The translations under genes were made by a program, and so were the position numbers. Below, piece after piece: positions 1-8,044 of a DNA stretch of 64,000 nt. The notes under the pieces are model-generated. The model saw nothing but the letters and a program-made list of their open reading frames with translations. It searched no databases and was not told the origin of the DNA. Source of the DNA: Actinomycetes bacterium (lineage in GTDB: Bacteria; Actinomycetota; JAICYB01); the NCBI GenBank assembly GCA_025934435.1, contig JAICYB010000003.1:31996-95995 (forward strand), in the 5' to 3' direction. Positions within the stretch are counted from its first letter, which is position 1, and the number at the start of each line of letters is the position of its first letter.

Positions 1-102
1 ATAGAGATCCGTGGCGAGGCGCAAGCCGAAGGCGGTCCGTCTCCGCTGATCCGGATCCACCCGGACCGTGTCGTCGCGTGGGGACTCGTGCAACCGGAAT
101 AA
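1..102 (+). CDS. PPOX-type oxidoreductase, C-terminal fragment
   Basis: Only the last 33 residues and a TAA stop lie inside the window, so the gene begins upstream. The fragment contains an EIRGEA strand and ends in IRIHPDRVVAWGL. This is the kind of C-terminal strand seen in split-barrel pyridoxamine-phosphate-oxidase-like proteins, many of which use F420 or flavin in actinobacteria. Substrate and cofactor cannot be judged from this piece. It converges on the hydrolase gene that follows, and the 31-bp gap holds only a weak CCTCG/CGAGG hairpin that could act as a shared terminator. Confidence 0.55.
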   Translation: MEIRGEAQAEGGPSPLIRIHPDRVVAWGLVQPE

Positions 103-133
103 GCGGCAGCGAGCCTCGGATCGAGGGAGCTTG

Positions 134-1009
134 TCAGACGAGCGCGACGAGGGCGTCGACGATCTCGCCGAAACGTCCCGACGCGATCGATAGGTGACCC
201 TCGCCGTCAAGGAGGTTGGCTTCGGCGTGGGGGATCGCGCGCGCGAGCCACCGACCGTGTGCGAACGGAACCATCTTGTCCTCGCTTCCTTGCCAGACCG
301 CGACGCGCCCGACGTCGGAGAGCGAGAAACCCCAATCGCGCGTGAACGCGAGATCGTCGTCACGCCAACCGTCGATCCCGGCCGCCAGTCCTTCTCGGAT
401 CGACCGTGCGAGGTATTCGGCGAATTCGGGGGTCATGTGCTCCTTGTCGACGTCCGGCAGCAGTCCTCCGAACGCTTCGACGATGTCGGTCGCCTGGACG
501 TTCTTGAAGGCGGCGCCGAATGCCGAAAGGAAACCGACGAGCGTGTCTTCGCCTTGGAGGGCCGCGCCGAACTCTTCGACGTTCTCCTCCGCCATGCCGG
601 CGAGGAAATCGAGCCCGTCCACGCCGTACGGCGCGACACCCGCGATCGTTGAAGCCGCTGCGCAACGCTCCTCGAGGAGCGCGGAGCACGCAAGCGCATG
701 CGGTCCGCCGCCGGACCATCCGATCGTGACGAAGCGATCGGCATCGATCGCGTCGAGGATGGACGAAACGTCGTCGGCGCAATCGGCGACGGTCCTGCCG
801 TGGCGTGTGGTGGATGACGCGTAGCCGGGACGCGAGTACATGACCATACGCAGGCCACGATCGGTCACCGCCTTCGTGAAGCGTTCGTGATCGAGTCCGC
901 TCGCCGGCGTGCCGTGGTGGAACACGAGAGGCATCGCGTTGTCGGGGCCGGCGACGGTGGCGGCGAGTGCGCGTCCGTCGCGCGTGCGTACCTCGATCGC
1001 CTCCGGCAT
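134..1009 (-). CDS. alpha/beta hydrolase
   Basis: A 291-residue alpha/beta hydrolase. HHGTP near residue 31 is the usual oxyanion-hole loop after the first strands. GWSGG carries the nucleophile Ser99. The likely acid is Asp244 in GSED, and His272 in GEGH completes the triad. Length and motif order are normal for the family, which includes esterases, epoxide hydrolases and lactonases; the substrate cannot be told. The reading frame stays open much further upstream, but that extension is low-complexity, lies opposite the glycosidase gene and adds no recognisable domain. I therefore start at the ATG before PEAIEV. The gene is divergent from the glycosidase gene, with 115 bp between them. Confidence 0.8.
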   Translation of the reverse strand: MPEAIEVRTRDGRALAATVAGPDNAMPLVFHHGTPASGLDHERFTKAVTDRGLRMVMYSRPGYASSTTRHGRTVADCADDVSSILDAIDADRFVTIGWSGGGPHALACSALLEERCAAASTIAGVAPYGVDGLDFLAGMAEENVEEFGAALQGEDTLVGFLSAFGAAFKNVQATDIVEAFGGLLPDVDKEHMTPEFAEYLARSIREGLAAGIDGWRDDDLAFTRDWGFSLSDVGRVAVWQGSEDKMVPFAHGRWLARAIPHAEANLLDGEGHLSIASGRFGEIVDALVALV

Positions 1010-1124
1010 GTCGCGATGAAGATACCTCGGTAGGCCCCTAAGACCCCCAACCTCGCGACCGAAGTTAGGATGAGCGTGCTTCTCCGAGGAGAAGCTGGGG
1101 ATCAGGAAATACGGGGGTGGGGTA

Positions 1125-2414
1125 GTGCGGAAATCCGTCGCCATCTTGTCTCTTGCGTGCGCCGTCGCTTTCGTACTGGCCGCGCAGCCCTCCAGTGCGC
1201 GGACGAAGAAGCGCACCACGCCGACCCCGACCGCGACGCCGACGCTCAGGCCGACCGCGAGTCCCACGATGACGCCAACATCGACTCCGACAACGAGCCC
1301 GACGCCAACGCCGACAACCAGCGCGCCGCCGACCGCGTCGGCGACCCCGGTGCCCGATGACGCACTCGTCCGCCGTGTTCGCGCCGAGCTCAAGGTCTTC
1401 ACCGACTGGCTCCAGGCGAATGGTGTGAAGGGATACATCGGCGAGTTCGCGTGGCCGAACAACTACCCGTCCGATCAGGACCGCTACAACGCGCTCGCCG
1501 AGCGCTATCTCGAGGACATGAAAGCCGCGGGTGTCACGGGAGCGGCCTGGGCGACCGGTGAGTGGTGGAGCTCGACGTACAACCTGAGTCAGTACGGCAA
1601 GTCCGGTACGTCCTTTCTGAACACCACGAGACCGCAGGCAAGCATCCTCGAACGGCACACCGACATCGCCGGCATCCAGGTGAACGGCGGCGAGTTCGGC
1701 GCCGCGTACGGGACGACATCGACGTCGACCTTCTCGAACGTCGATCCGGGCGTGTACAACACGGCGTACCACTACGACTCACAGTCGACCTTCGATTACC
1801 TCGCGTCACGCGGGATCAAGCAGGTCGTGATCCCCTTCCGCTGGGAGCGCATCGAGCCGACGATCGGCGGTCCGCTGGACGCGACGGAAGTGCAACGGCT
1901 GAAGGACGCGATCACGCGCGCGCACAACGCTGGGATGGACGCGATCCCGATGGTCGCCAACTACGGCGCGTACTGGCTCTACGACGGCAGCACCGGTCAG
2001 GGCGTGCGGCAAGCGATCGGGACGTCCGCTCTTTCGATCGCCGATTACGCGTCGCTGTGGCAGAAGTTGAGCGCCGCCCTCAAGGGTCAAGCCGGCATCG
2101 CGGCCTACGGCTTGATGCGGGAGCCGATCGGTCTTCCGGGTGCGACGTATCGGGATCAGGCGATCGTGTGGGAATCGGCATCGCAGGCGGCTGTCGATGC
2201 GATCCGAGGAAACGCCGACACGCATGAGTTGCTGGTGTCCGGCTACCGGTATTCGGCGGCGCAGAACTGGCCCGACCAGCACCCGAAAGCGTGGATCACC
2301 GACCCGCTGAACAACTTCCGGTACGAGGCTCACCACTACTGGTCGAGCACCCATGACGGGAACTACAAGAGCTACGACGAAGAAGTCTCGCTCGCCGCGG
2401 CGATGGGCTACTAA
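1125..2414 (+). CDS. Secreted GH5-like glycoside hydrolase, apparently circularly permuted
   Basis: The 429-residue product starts at GTG with a signal peptide (about residues 1-25) followed by a Thr/Pro-rich linker (about 30-77), so it is exported. The catalytic part resembles glycoside hydrolase family 5, but in swapped order. First comes the block that normally closes the barrel: a WLQANG helix, GYIGEF with putative nucleophile Glu107, then WATGEWW near 142-148. After it comes the block that normally opens the barrel: GGEFG near 188, IPFRWERIEP near 236, the acid/base strand LMREP with Glu333, and YEAHHYW near 400. Several expected active-site residues are altered: Arg in place of Asn before Glu333, and VANYG where HNY is usual. 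Cellulase or glucanase activity is therefore a family-level guess only. Confidence 0.7.
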   Translation: MRKSVAILSLACAVAFVLAAQPSSARTKKRTTPTPTATPTLRPTASPTMTPTSTPTTSPTPTPTTSAPPTASATPVPDDALVRRVRAELKVFTDWLQANGVKGYIGEFAWPNNYPSDQDRYNALAERYLEDMKAAGVTGAAWATGEWWSSTYNLSQYGKSGTSFLNTTRPQASILERHTDIAGIQVNGGEFGAAYGTTSTSTFSNVDPGVYNTAYHYDSQSTFDYLASRGIKQVVIPFRWERIEPTIGGPLDATEVQRLKDAITRAHNAGMDAIPMVANYGAYWLYDGSTGQGVRQAIGTSALSIADYASLWQKLSAALKGQAGIAAYGLMREPIGLPGATYRDQAIVWESASQAAVDAIRGNADTHELLVSGYRYSAAQNWPDQHPKAWITDPLNNFRYEAHHYWSSTHDGNYKSYDEEVSLAAAMGY

Positions 2415-2436
2415 CGCGCCGCGATCCGGTGGCTCG

Positions 2437-2521
2437 TGTCGGAGGGGGGACTTGAACCCCCATGTCCTTGTGGGACACTAGGCCCTCAACCTAGCGCGTC
2501 TGCCTATTCCGCCACTCCGAC
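2437..2521 (-). tRNA. tRNA-Leu (anticodon GAG)
   Basis: An 85-nt class II tRNA with a long variable arm. The acceptor strands GTCGGAG and CTCCGAC pair fully over 7 bp with discriminator A, which fits leucine. The anticodon stem CTAGG/CCTAG encloses the loop TTGAGGG, giving anticodon GAG for CUC/CUU codons. The T-arm contains GTTCAAGTCC. The 3' CCA is not encoded. It lies 22 bp downstream of the glycosidase stop on the opposite strand. Confidence 0.95.
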
Positions 2522-2566
2522 GTGACAGCCAATATACGGGGTCGCTCGGCGAGTGGCGGTGGCGAC

Positions 2567-3334
2567 TCACCCGAGCCATTTCGACTCGATCTTCGCCAGG
2601 GTTCCGTCCCTTTGGAGCTTCGCGAGCGCAGCGTCCACCTTCGCGTTCAGGCCCCCGTTGTCGTTACTCGTCGCCATCACGTAGCTCTCGCCGGTCCTGA
2701 TCACGCCGGCCACGCGAAGTGCTCCGTCCGTCTCTTTCTGTGCGAAGCGCGCGAGCACGAGATCGTCCACCGCGACGTCGACGACACCGCCGCGCAACGC
2801 GGCCAGCACGTCGTCCTCGGCTTGGTACACGCGAACGCCGAGATCGGGCATGTGGTCTTTCGTCCAGGACGCAGCCCTTCCGCCCGCGAGTACGGCAACG
2901 CGGCGTCCGCGAAGGTCTCCGGCTCCCTTGATCGTCGAGGGACCCGACACCAGCAAGCCGAGATCGGCCCCCATGTACGGCGTCGTCTCACACGCCTGCT
3001 TCCGCAGCGTCGGCGAGTCGCGGAATCCGGACGCAACCACATCGAACCGGTGCGCGAGCACGAGCGGGACGAGCACGGACGTCGTCCGGTCGTTTGCCGT
3101 GAACGAAAGCTTCATCGACGCCGCGATCGCCTTGCCGATGTCGATCTCGAGACCGGTCGCGTTGCCTTGCGCGTCCTGGAACGCGAAGGGCGGGTAACTT
3201 TCGTCCACGCCGAACGTGAGCGTGCCCGGCGTCTTCAGTGACGAGGCCCCCGACGAGCAAGCCCCGCCGGACGACCCACCACCGCACGACGTCGCGAGGA
3301 CGCAAACGAGCGCGAACGAAACGAGGATCCGCAA
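2567..3334 (-). CDS. Amino-acid ABC transporter substrate-binding lipoprotein
   Basis: 255 residues of the SBP_bac_3 type (periplasmic binding protein family 3). The N-terminus is a lipoprotein signal ending in a lipobox-like LATSC, so the mature protein should be anchored by Cys17. TLTFGVDESYPPFAF is the first strand and ligand loop of the family, followed by LEIDIGKAIA; DFAVDD-type and GGLNAKVDAAL segments of the second lobe are also present. The family binds polar amino acids or opines; the ligand is unknown. No permease or ATPase gene adjoins it, so it is an orphan in this window. It is divergent from the M50-like gene with a 28-bp gap. Confidence 0.85.
   Translation of the reverse strand: MRILVSFALVCVLATSCGGGSSGGACSSGASSLKTPGTLTFGVDESYPPFAFQDAQGNATGLEIDIGKAIAASMKLSFTANDRTTSVLVPLVLAHRFDVVASGFRDSPTLRKQACETTPYMGADLGLLVSGPSTIKGAGDLRGRRVAVLAGGRAASWTKDHMPDLGVRVYQAEDDVLAALRGGVVDVAVDDLVLARFAQKETDGALRVAGVIRTGESYVMATSNDNGGLNAKVDAALAKLQRDGTLAKIESKWLG
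3269..3280 (+). repeat. Dispersed 12-mer, one-mismatch copy
   Basis: GGACGACCCACC, one base from the GGACGAACCACC motif that occurs eight times exactly in this window. It lies inside the binding-lipoprotein gene. Similar one-mismatch copies start at 4983, 27498, 30100, 31829, 33218 and 42859. Confidence 0.4.
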
Positions 3335-3362
3335 GGGCTCGATGGTAGGCTAAAGCCTCCGT

Positions 3363-4394
3363 ATGCAGCGGAAACGCGGCCTCGAGATCGGTCGCCCGCT
3401 CGGGTCCCGGCTCCTCGTCCATGGATCGTGGTTCCCGGCGGGCGCGCTCCTCGTTGCACATCTCACGATCTCCGCATACGGCGGACACGACCTCTTCGGC
3501 TCCGTCCTCCTGTCGATCGCGACGACGCTCGTGTTCTTCGTGTGCGTCGCGTTCAAGGAGGTCGCGCAGGCTCTCGTCGCGCGACTCGTCCGCGCTCCAT
3601 TCTCGGACGTGACCCTCTACGTCTTCGGCGGCATCGCGCGGAGCTCGCGGGAAGCGACCCGTCCGATCCAGGACCTGGTCGTCGCCGCTGCCGGGCCCGC
3701 TGCGTCGGGAGTGCTCGGCTTCATCGCACTGACGACATCGCACGGTCTGCGTGGCATCCCGGGCGACGTGATGTGGACGATCGGCGTCGCCAACATCGCC
3801 CTCGCCGCGACGAACCTGCTGCCCGGCTCGCCGCTCGACGGCGGACGGGCCGTCGCGGCGATCCTCACCGGACGAACCCGCAACCGGCCGGCGGCGGAGA
3901 TCACGGCCGCTCGCGCCGGACAGCTCCTCGGGGCACTCGCCGTCATCGCCGGCGCCGTGGTCATCGCGCTCACGCACTCGTCGACGACGGGCGTCGCGAT
4001 CGGGATCTGGCTCGTCGTGGGCGGGATCATCGTTGCCGTCTGCGCGTCACGTGAGCGGCGCGCAGCCGTCGCGCTCAAGCGCATCGGAGGGGCGACGGCG
4101 GGGGAGTGGGCGAAGCCGTTCGCCGGACGTGTCACCCTCGACGGTGCGCTCCCTTCGTCGGGCACGTTCGCGGTTGCCGACTCCGGGCGTCTCGCCGGTG
4201 TCGCGTCCGGACGCAGCGGTGAATCGGTGCGGGCGGCGATGGTCCCGTGGACGAGTGACATCGCCGTTCGAAGCACCGAGCCGGTGACGCGTGCACTGGG
4301 CCGACTCGCGCGCGGATCGGTCGTCGTGGTGCTCGACGAGAACGGAACCGTGCGCGGCGTGCTCGATCCGTCGATGGTCGAGGAGCGTCTCTAG
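3363..4394 (+). CDS. Site-2-protease-like (M50) membrane protein with degenerate zinc motif
   Basis: 343 residues with the layout of the M50B site-2 protease family: N-terminal membrane helices, a motif-bearing helix near 55-75, a second hydrophobic core near 105-170, two more helices near 180-225, and a soluble C-terminal part resembling degenerate CBS domains. The zinc motif HExxH is expected in the helix FKEVAQALVARL but reads KEVAQ at residues 65-69, so both histidines are missing. The second motif, NLLPGSPLDGG with Asn151 and Asp159, is kept. I infer a non-proteolytic relative or one with altered chemistry. It begins a run of four genes in which each start touches or overlaps the previous stop. 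A TAGGCT box lies 11 nt before the ATG. Confidence 0.75.
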   Translation: MQRKRGLEIGRPLGSRLLVHGSWFPAGALLVAHLTISAYGGHDLFGSVLLSIATTLVFFVCVAFKEVAQALVARLVRAPFSDVTLYVFGGIARSSREATRPIQDLVVAAAGPAASGVLGFIALTTSHGLRGIPGDVMWTIGVANIALAATNLLPGSPLDGGRAVAAILTGRTRNRPAAEITAARAGQLLGALAVIAGAVVIALTHSSTTGVAIGIWLVVGGIIVAVCASRERRAAVALKRIGGATAGEWAKPFAGRVTLDGALPSSGTFAVADSGRLAGVASGRSGESVRAAMVPWTSDIAVRSTEPVTRALGRLARGSVVVVLDENGTVRGVLDPSMVEERL

Positions 4395-5504
4395 ATGGCG
4401 CGCATCGTCCTGCGGAATCCGCGTCGCGAGGTCACGATCGACGCGCCCAAGCGCGTCAAGGTCGTGCTGCGCGAGCTCGATCTCGATCCGGACGCGGTGC
4501 TCGTCATCCGCGGTGAGGATCTGCTGACGCGCGAGGACGTCATCGGCTCGGACGACGACATCGAGATCCGTCCGGTGATCTCCGGCGGCGCGGTCGGCAC
4601 ACACACGAAGTGCCGGCGTTGCGGTGGGAGAGGCGTCATCGAGCTGCGACGTCACAATGCGGCGTTCTGTAAAGAGTGTTTCCTCCACTTCTTCCGCGAG
4701 CAGGTGAAGCGCGCCGTCGAGCACGAGCAGATGCTCGACAGGACGGACCGCGTGCTCGTCGCGGTCTCCGGTGGGAAGGATTCGCTCGCGCTGTGGGACG
4801 TCCTCATCGAGCTCGGATACGACACGACCGGCTACCACATCGTGCTGTGGACCGACGAGGAGTACGCGCCCGAGTCACTCCGGTACACGCAAGCCTTCGC
4901 CGACGAACGCGGCGTCAAGCTCATCGTGTGCGACATCCGCGAAGAGCTCGGCTTCACGATCCCCGAGCTTCCGAAGACGACGGGACGACCCACCTGCGGC
5001 GCCTGCGGACTCACGAAGCGCCACCAGATCAGCAAGGCCGCATACGACCTCGGCTTCGACGTCGTCGCGATCGGACACAACCTGGATGACGAAGCAGCGG
5101 TGCTGCTCGGCAACGTCCTGCGCTGGGACACCGACTACCTCGCGCGGCAGGCACCGGTACTTCCCGCGACGGACGAAGGTTTCGTGAAGAAGGTGAAGCC
5201 GCTCTTCCGGCTGAGCGAACGCGAAACCGCCGCGTACGCGTTCCTGAAGAAGATCGACTACCAGGTGGAAGAGTGTCCGCTCGTAGCCGGTAACACGCAG
5301 CTGAAATACAAGGCGGCGCTCGATCTCCTCGAGCGCGACGCACCCGGGACGAAAGCCGCGTTCTACCTGACGTTCCTCGACCGCGCGAAACCGGCGATCG
5401 CGAAGCCGGAGATGCATCCGTGTCCGGCCTGCGGGATGCCGACGCCCGGAGAAACGTGCGCGTTCTGCAAGATGACGCAGGTCCACATCAAGAGGAAGCG
5501 ATGA
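4395..5504 (+). CDS. ttuA: tRNA 2-thiolation enzyme TtuA fused to an N-terminal ThiS/TtuB-like domain
   Basis: A 369-residue protein of the TtuA/Ncs6 family, which thiolates U54 or wobble uridines of tRNA. Residues 1-65 look like a beta-grasp sulfur-carrier domain ending in ISGG, with glycines 64-65. Then come a zinc finger (C73, C76, C92, C95), the PP-loop SGGKDS at 125-130 that adenylates the base, three cysteines matching the [4Fe-4S] ligands (C201, C204, C294), and a C-terminal zinc finger (C343, C346, C355, C358). The beta-grasp domain resembles TtuB, the sulfur donor that is normally a separate protein. The start ATG directly follows the upstream stop, and the end overlaps trmI as ATGA. 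Confidence 0.85.
   Translation: MARIVLRNPRREVTIDAPKRVKVVLRELDLDPDAVLVIRGEDLLTREDVIGSDDDIEIRPVISGGAVGTHTKCRRCGGRGVIELRRHNAAFCKECFLHFFREQVKRAVEHEQMLDRTDRVLVAVSGGKDSLALWDVLIELGYDTTGYHIVLWTDEEYAPESLRYTQAFADERGVKLIVCDIREELGFTIPELPKTTGRPTCGACGLTKRHQISKAAYDLGFDVVAIGHNLDDEAAVLLGNVLRWDTDYLARQAPVLPATDEGFVKKVKPLFRLSERETAAYAFLKKIDYQVEECPLVAGNTQLKYKAALDLLERDAPGTKAAFYLTFLDRAKPAIAKPEMHPCPACGMPTPGETCAFCKMTQVHIKRKR
4983..4994 (+). repeat. Dispersed 12-mer, one-mismatch copy
   Basis: GGACGACCCACC inside ttuA, one base from the exact motif and identical to the one-mismatch copy at 3269. Confidence 0.35.
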
Positions 5505-6280
5505 CGTTCGCGTCCGGAGATCTCGTCCTGCTCGTCGACCGCCGCGGACGGCGCTACCTCATCACGGTCGAGGAAGGCGGTGTGTTCCATTCGCACCACG
5601 GACCGCTCGACCACGACGCCGTCATCGGACAACAGGAGTCGGCGCTCGTCGAGACGACGATGGGGCGGAAGTTCCGCGCGTTCCGTCCGACCCTCGCCGA
5701 ATTCGTGCTGAAGATGCCGCGCGGTGCGCAGGTCATCTATCCGAAGGATCTCGGCCCGATCCTGATCGAGGGCGACATCTTCCCCGGCGCCCGCGTCCTC
5801 GAAGCCGGAACGGGTTCGGGTTCGCTGACGCTCGCGCTGCTGCGCGCGGTGGGGCCGAAGGGGTCCGTCCACACCTTCGACGTGCGTGAGGACTTCCACC
5901 GCAAGGCGGTGAAGAACATCGAGCGCTACACGAACAACGATCCGAACTACGGCTCGCTCGACGCGCGCCTCGGCGATCTTTATGAGGACACCATCGAGGT
6001 CGAAGTCGACCGTGTCGTCTTCGATCTGACGGAACCGTGGCGCGCGCTGCACAACGTCGAGCGATGCCTGCGCCCGGGCGGCATCCTCCTCAGTTACGTC
6101 CCGACCGTCCCTCAGGTGCAGAACCTCGTCGGCGCGCTCGAACGTGGTTGGAACATGGTGCGGAGCTTCGAAACGATGCAGCGCGGCTGGACGGTCGAAG
6201 GATTGTCCGTGCGTCCGGACCACCGGATGGTGGCGCACACCGGCTTCCTCGTCGTGGCCAGGCGGGTCATCGATGGATGA
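5501..6280 (+). CDS. trmI: tRNA (adenine-58-N1)-methyltransferase TrmI
   Basis: 259 residues, the usual TrmI length. An N-terminal beta domain (about 1-75, including HSHHGPLDHD and FRAFRPTL) precedes a Rossmann methyltransferase domain. Motif I is VLEAGTGSGSLT at 99-110. The DLTEPW segment fits the D-x-P-x-W motif IV used for adenine N1 methylation. The family forms tetramers that methylate A58 in the T-loop of tRNA. The start ATG overlaps the ttuA stop by the ATGA pattern, and its own stop overlaps the proA start, so translation is probably coupled. Pairing with ttuA is sensible because both enzymes act on the tRNA T-loop: ttuA at U54, trmI at A58. Confidence 0.93.
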   Translation: MTFASGDLVLLVDRRGRRYLITVEEGGVFHSHHGPLDHDAVIGQQESALVETTMGRKFRAFRPTLAEFVLKMPRGAQVIYPKDLGPILIEGDIFPGARVLEAGTGSGSLTLALLRAVGPKGSVHTFDVREDFHRKAVKNIERYTNNDPNYGSLDARLGDLYEDTIEVEVDRVVFDLTEPWRALHNVERCLRPGGILLSYVPTVPQVQNLVGALERGWNMVRSFETMQRGWTVEGLSVRPDHRMVAHTGFLVVARRVIDG

Positions 6281-7571
6281 CGCGGACATCCAGATAGCGC
6301 GCGACGCGGTCGAGCGTGCGCACGGGGCGTTCACGGCGATGCTCGACGTCTCGGACGAACAGATCTCCTCGTTCTTCCGAACGTTCGCCGACCTTCTCGC
6401 CGACGACGGGGTGTGGCTCGCCATCGCCGACGCGAACGCATCCGACGTCGACCGCGCGAAGCAAGCCGGACGAACCACCGGACGCCTCGTCGCGACGGAA
6501 CCGATGCGCGCGTCGATGATCGAGGGGCTCCTCGGGTGGGAGAAGTCGCCCTCCCGTCGCGGGGAAGTGATCGAGCGGCGCGAGCAGGACACGTGGACGA
6601 TCGAGCGCCGCCGCGCGCCGCTCGGCGTCGTCGCCTTCGTCTTCGAAGGACGGCCAAACGTGTTCGCCGACGGCGTGGGGGTGCTCCGGGGCGGAAACAC
6701 CTCGGTCATGCGGATCGGGAGCGATGCGCTCGGTACGGCCGAGGCGATCGAAGCGAACGCGCTCGCGCCGGCGCTCCACGCGGCGGGTCTGCCGGACGGA
6801 GCCGTGACGCTCGTCCGGTCACCTTCGCACGGCGTCGCGCAAGCGCTGTTCACGATCCCGCTCGTCCGGCTCGCCGTCGCGCGCGGCTCGGGCGAGACGG
6901 TGCGTCTGCTCGGCGCGATCGCCGCCCAACACGGCATCCCGGCCTCGCTGCACGGCACGGGCGGCGCGTGGATGTACCTCGCGGAGGACGCACCACTTGG
7001 CACGGTCAGCAACGCGATGCTGCACTCGTTCGACCGCAAGGTGTGCAACACGCTGAACACCGTCGTGATCAACGCGCGTCAAGCGCACGAGCTTGTGCCC
7101 GTCGCGTTCGGCGCGTTGATCCAAGCCAACGCCAAGGTGCACGTGGCGAACGGATCGCAACATGAGATCGCGTCGCACTTCATGTCTCGCGTCGACGTCA
7201 TCCCCGTCGAGGATCTGCGGCGGGAATGGGAGTGGGACACCGCACCGGAGATATCGCTCGTCATCGCAGCCGACGATGACGAAGCCATCGATCTCATCAA
7301 CACCTACAGTCCGCGGTTCGTCGCCTCGATCATCACCGCTGATCCCGAGCGGTTCGAACGCTTCTACGCGCGCGTCGATGCGCCGTACGTGTCGAACGCG
7401 TTCACCCGGTGGGTCGACGGACAGTGGGCGTGGGATCGTCCGGAGCTCGGTCTTTCGAACTGGGAGCGCGGACGCATCCTCGGACGCTCGGCGATCCTGT
7501 CCGGCGACGACGTCTTCACCGTTCGGGACGTCTTCATCGACAACACGGGTGAAGCGTCGCAATCACGGTAG
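6273..7571 (+). CDS. proA: Glutamate-5-semialdehyde dehydrogenase (gamma-glutamyl phosphate reductase)
   Basis: 432 residues of the aldehyde-dehydrogenase superfamily, ProA branch. It reduces gamma-glutamyl phosphate with NADPH in proline synthesis. The catalytic cysteine is Cys258 in KVCNTLNT, a ProA hallmark. RRAPLGVVAFVFEGRPNV (114-131) and GNTSVMRIGSDA are the expected cofactor and substrate loops. The start ATG overlaps the trmI stop by eight bases, and an alternative upstream start would lie inside trmI. proB is not in the window, so ProA lies apart from its partner here. It converges on the Rrf2 regulator with a 9-bp overlap. Confidence 0.9.
   Translation: MDDADIQIARDAVERAHGAFTAMLDVSDEQISSFFRTFADLLADDGVWLAIADANASDVDRAKQAGRTTGRLVATEPMRASMIEGLLGWEKSPSRRGEVIERREQDTWTIERRRAPLGVVAFVFEGRPNVFADGVGVLRGGNTSVMRIGSDALGTAEAIEANALAPALHAAGLPDGAVTLVRSPSHGVAQALFTIPLVRLAVARGSGETVRLLGAIAAQHGIPASLHGTGGAWMYLAEDAPLGTVSNAMLHSFDRKVCNTLNTVVINARQAHELVPVAFGALIQANAKVHVANGSQHEIASHFMSRVDVIPVEDLRREWEWDTAPEISLVIAADDDEAIDLINTYSPRFVASIITADPERFERFYARVDAPYVSNAFTRWVDGQWAWDRPELGLSNWERGRILGRSAILSGDDVFTVRDVFIDNTGEASQSR
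6468..6479 (+). repeat. Dispersed 12-mer GGACGAACCACC, exact copy 1
   Basis: Exact copy in plus orientation inside proA, read as Gly-Arg-Thr-Thr. This is a reading frame used by no other exact copy. Confidence 0.7.
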
Positions 7572-8030
7572 GCGTTGGCGCTCCGATTCTTCGTACTCGG
7601 CCGCAAGCGTCTTGATGCGCTTCGGGAGACGGCCTGCCGCGAGGTCGGCGACGGTGGTCGTCTCGAGCACCGACCGTAGCGACGTGCGGACGGCTTTCCA
7701 TACGTCCACGAGGCCGGCAGCGGGCCCCGGATATTCGATCTCGCGCAGGCTGTCGTCGTGGACGTTTGCGAGCGGTCCTTCGACGGCGCGCATCACGTCC
7801 GCGAGCGTGATCTCATCCGCGTCGCGCGCGAGCGTGTAACCGCCGGCTTGCCCCCGCTGGCTCCGGACGAGCCGGCCTCGCCGGAGCTCACCGAGTATCG
7901 CGAGCAGGAACTTGAGCGGGATGTCCTGTTCGCCGGCGATCGAGTCGGCTTTGACCGGACGGTCGTCGTCCGAGGCGGCGAGCTCGGCCATCGCACGTAG
8001 CGCGTAGTCGATCTTCGTTGAGATGCGCAC
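7563..8030 (-). CDS. Rrf2-family transcriptional regulator (CymR-like, no Fe-S cysteines)
   Basis: About 155 residues from the GTG at 8030, the usual Rrf2 start VRISTKIDYALRAM. The winged helix is followed by IPLKFLLAILGELRRGRLVRSQRGQAGGY, which is typical of the family. The segment NVHDDSLREIEYPGPAAG, where IscR and NsrR carry three cysteine ligands, has none. It therefore resembles CymR-type regulators, which sense cysteine-synthesis enzymes rather than bind a cluster. It lies directly downstream of a sulfonate/nitrate-type ABC operon on the same strand, which suits a sulfur-supply regulator, but this is inference. An ATG at 8066 would also keep the frame, overlapping the permease stop. Confidence 0.82.
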   Translation of the reverse strand: MRISTKIDYALRAMAELAASDDDRPVKADSIAGEQDIPLKFLLAILGELRRGRLVRSQRGQAGGYTLARDADEITLADVMRAVEGPLANVHDDSLREIEYPGPAAGLVDVWKAVRTSLRSVLETTTVADLAAGRLPKRIKTLAAEYEESERQRLP

Positions 8031-8044
8031 GGCCCCATTGTCAC

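Noticed and set aside
1210..1350. DNA-level tandem repeat in the glycosidase gene
   Set aside because: The CCGACG-rich stretch is explained by a Thr/Pro linker; period and sequence are irregular.
1010..1462. N-terminal extension of the alpha/beta hydrolase frame by about 150 residues
   Set aside because: The extension is low-complexity Gly/Val sequence generated by the antisense of the glycosidase Thr/Pro linker; the fold begins at the chosen ATG.
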